From CAJBLF01 sp964613015 (GTDB lineage: Bacteria > Patescibacteriota > Gracilibacteria > Absconditabacterales > Absconditicoccaceae): a stretch of DNA of 7,384 nucleotides. The position numbers and the translations under genes are program-made. A model generated the notes under the pieces. The model ran no database searches, was not told the origin of the DNA, and saw only the letters and a program-made list of their open reading frames with translations. Each line of letters starts with the position of its first letter. Positions within the stretch are counted from its first letter, which is position 1. The DNA lies in the NCBI GenBank assembly GCA_964613015.1, contig CAZTFP010000037.1, forward strand, positions 1-7,384, in the 5' to 3' direction. This document shows, one piece after another, positions 5,876-7,384 of the stretch.

Positions 5876-7384
5876 TTATGCCAATACGTCACCCATTTTT
5901 TCTTCAAGATATTTTTTGAGACCAGGGAGTCCTTCTAGGTTGGGATATTTTTCCAGTAACCATTTGGCTCCTTCTTGGATTTTTTCCAAAAATTTCAAAT
6001 CTGACAATATTTCTAGTGGGATATCTGATTCTCATGATTGCATGGTTCAGAGTATTTCTCCTGCACCACGATTCTGAAGATCTAGTTCAGCGAGTTTAAA
6101 TCCATCATTGGTTTCTTCCATTGCTTTCAATCTTTTTCCAATATCTCCTGCTTTATTTTTTGTTTCCAAGAAACAATAGGACTGGATATCAGCCCTTCAA
6201 ATCCTTCCTCTTAACTGATGAAGTTGTGATAGTCCAAATCTTTCAGCATTTTTGATAACCATAATAGTTGCTTCAGGAATATCTACTCCTACCTCAATGA
6301 CAGTGGTAGACACAAGTAGACAAATCTTTCCAGTCTTAAAATCTTGCATGATATCATCCTTATCTTTTGGTCTCATTTTGCCATGGAGAACTCATATTTT
6401 TCCTTTGATTTCTGGATAAAGTTCTTTGATGTTTTCAAATTCTGTCATTGCTGATTTTACTTCTTCCAGCTTTTCTGATTCTTCAATAAGTGGTGTTACG
6501 ACAAATACCTTTTGTCCTTTATTTATATGATCAAGAACTCGTGGTTTCAGTTGTATATATTCTTTTTCTGAAATAACTCTGGTGATAATTGGCTTTCTTC
6601 CTATCGGTAATTCATCAATTATGCTTACGTCGAATTCTCCAAAGAATGCTAATGCCATCGATCTTGGAATTGGTGTTGCACTCATCTGTAAGATATGTGG
6701 AGCTCAGAATCTTTTGAAAAATGCTCTTTGCTTGACTCAGAATTTATGCTGTTCATCGATGACTACGAATTGCAGTTGTTTAAACTTGATGTCTTCTTGA
6801 ATTACAGCATGGGTTCAAATGATTGTATGTATTCTACCTTCAGCTAAGTCCAATTTTATTTTGTCTTTTTCTCATTTGCTCATAGATCAGGTGAGTAGTC
6901 CAACTCTGAGTCCCAATGGTAAAAGTAATTTAGCTAAGGTTTTATAATGTTGGTTTGCGAGTACCTCCAATGGTGCAAGAAATACTGATTGTCCTTGATA
7001 TTTTTTAAAGGTGTAATATGCGGCAATTGCCGCTACAACGGTTTTACCACTTCCCACATCTCATTGCAGTAATCTCAACATTGGTTTGGGCTCATGAATG
7101 TTTTCTGTGATATGTTTAATGACTTTTTTTTGTGCGTTGGTTAATTCAAAGGGGAGTGTGGCCATGATTTCTTTTATAATATTCCGATCAATGATTTCGT
7201 GTTCCATATTCGTTTTATTTAGCTGGTAGGTATTCCTGTTTATTAATGCATATAATTGAATTCTAAGCAATCTGTCAAAAAATATTCTGAGATTCGCTTC
7301 TTTTTGCTTTTCGAAACTGGTCGGATAATGCATTTCTTTGATCGTTTCTTGTACGCCTATGAGTCAGAATTTATCTATGAATTC
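5876..7384 (-). CDS. recG: ATP-dependent DNA helicase RecG, N-terminus outside window
   Basis: RecG remodels stalled replication forks and branch-migrates Holliday junctions. The window holds the last 502 residues of a protein usually near 690; the N-terminal wedge domain lies beyond position 7384. In fragment numbering the helicase motifs are LTNAQ (81-85), Walker A GDVGSGKT (108-115), DEQH (210-213, RecG-specific DEQHKFG), MSATPIPR (234-241), VTPLIEES (296-303), TTVIEVGVDIP (360-370) and QLRGRIGR (390-397). They are followed by the RecG TRG-type motif with ELDLQNRGAGEILGTMQSG (433-451). Eleven TGA codons are read as Gly, including the first Walker A glycine and one in QLRGRIGR. Motif arginines use AGA, AGG or CGT. 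CGG at residue 67 and CGA at 282 lie at unconserved sites and are predicted Trp. The MTH1-like gene follows after 23 bp. Confidence 0.97.

Noticed and set aside
459..7384. UGA read as tryptophan (mycoplasma-type code) or selenocysteine
   Set aside because: The TGA sites align with invariant glycines (Walker A, GQDPYHG, Nudix-box Gly), not with Trp or Cys, and there are far too many for selenocysteine.

Overview
Organism. This AT-rich window comes from a bacterium with a rewired genetic code, most likely an Absconditabacteria (SR1) relative in the Patescibacteria/CPR. In-frame TGA sits at invariant glycines of every gene: Walker A of the ABC ATPase and of RecG, both glycines of GQDPYHG in uracil-DNA glycosylase, the HAD motif FDLGGV, and the Nudix box. 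I count about 60 such codons, and all ten genes whose 3' end is visible stop with TAA. A second change also shows. About 22 CGA and 2 CGG codons fall largely where the families have tryptophan, while conserved arginines use AGA, AGG or CGT. Two adjacent paralogues even exchange CGA for TGG in two alignment columns and CGA for CGG in a third. UGA=Gly is known from Gracilibacteria and SR1 (table 25). CGA/CGG=Trp has, as I recall, been predicted for Absconditabacteria. Protein descriptions below use UGA=Gly and CGA/CGG=Trp.

Layout, left side (minus strand). A divergent promoter region near 2068-2131 drives a two-gene ABC-2 exporter leftward (permease, then ATPase). Next come a separate promoter, the RNase P RNA gene rnpB and, only 7 nt after its closing helix, a tRNA-Trp(CCA) cut off by the window edge. 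RNase P cleavage at the tRNA 5' end would therefore also trim the 3' end of RNase P RNA.

Layout, right side. Going rightward from 2189 are a small DUF378 membrane protein, a HAD-family hydrolase, uracil-DNA glycosylase (ung), two tandem P-loop kinase-like paralogues and a Nudix hydrolase. From the HAD gene onward the gaps are 13-20 bp, so these look like one operon. Converging on it from the right edge are recG (N-terminus outside the window) and, 23 bp downstream, an MTH1-like Nudix hydrolase. The two converging units end 3 bp apart.

How the genes fit together. Genes from about 2480 to 7384 form a nucleotide-hygiene and DNA-repair neighbourhood: uracil removal, oxidised-nucleotide hydrolysis, another Nudix enzyme, a phosphatase-like HAD, small kinases and fork-rescue helicase RecG. 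No CRISPR array, insertion sequence or phage gene is visible. No gene start has a recognisable Shine-Dalgarno sequence. No stretch over 300 bases lacks a gene.
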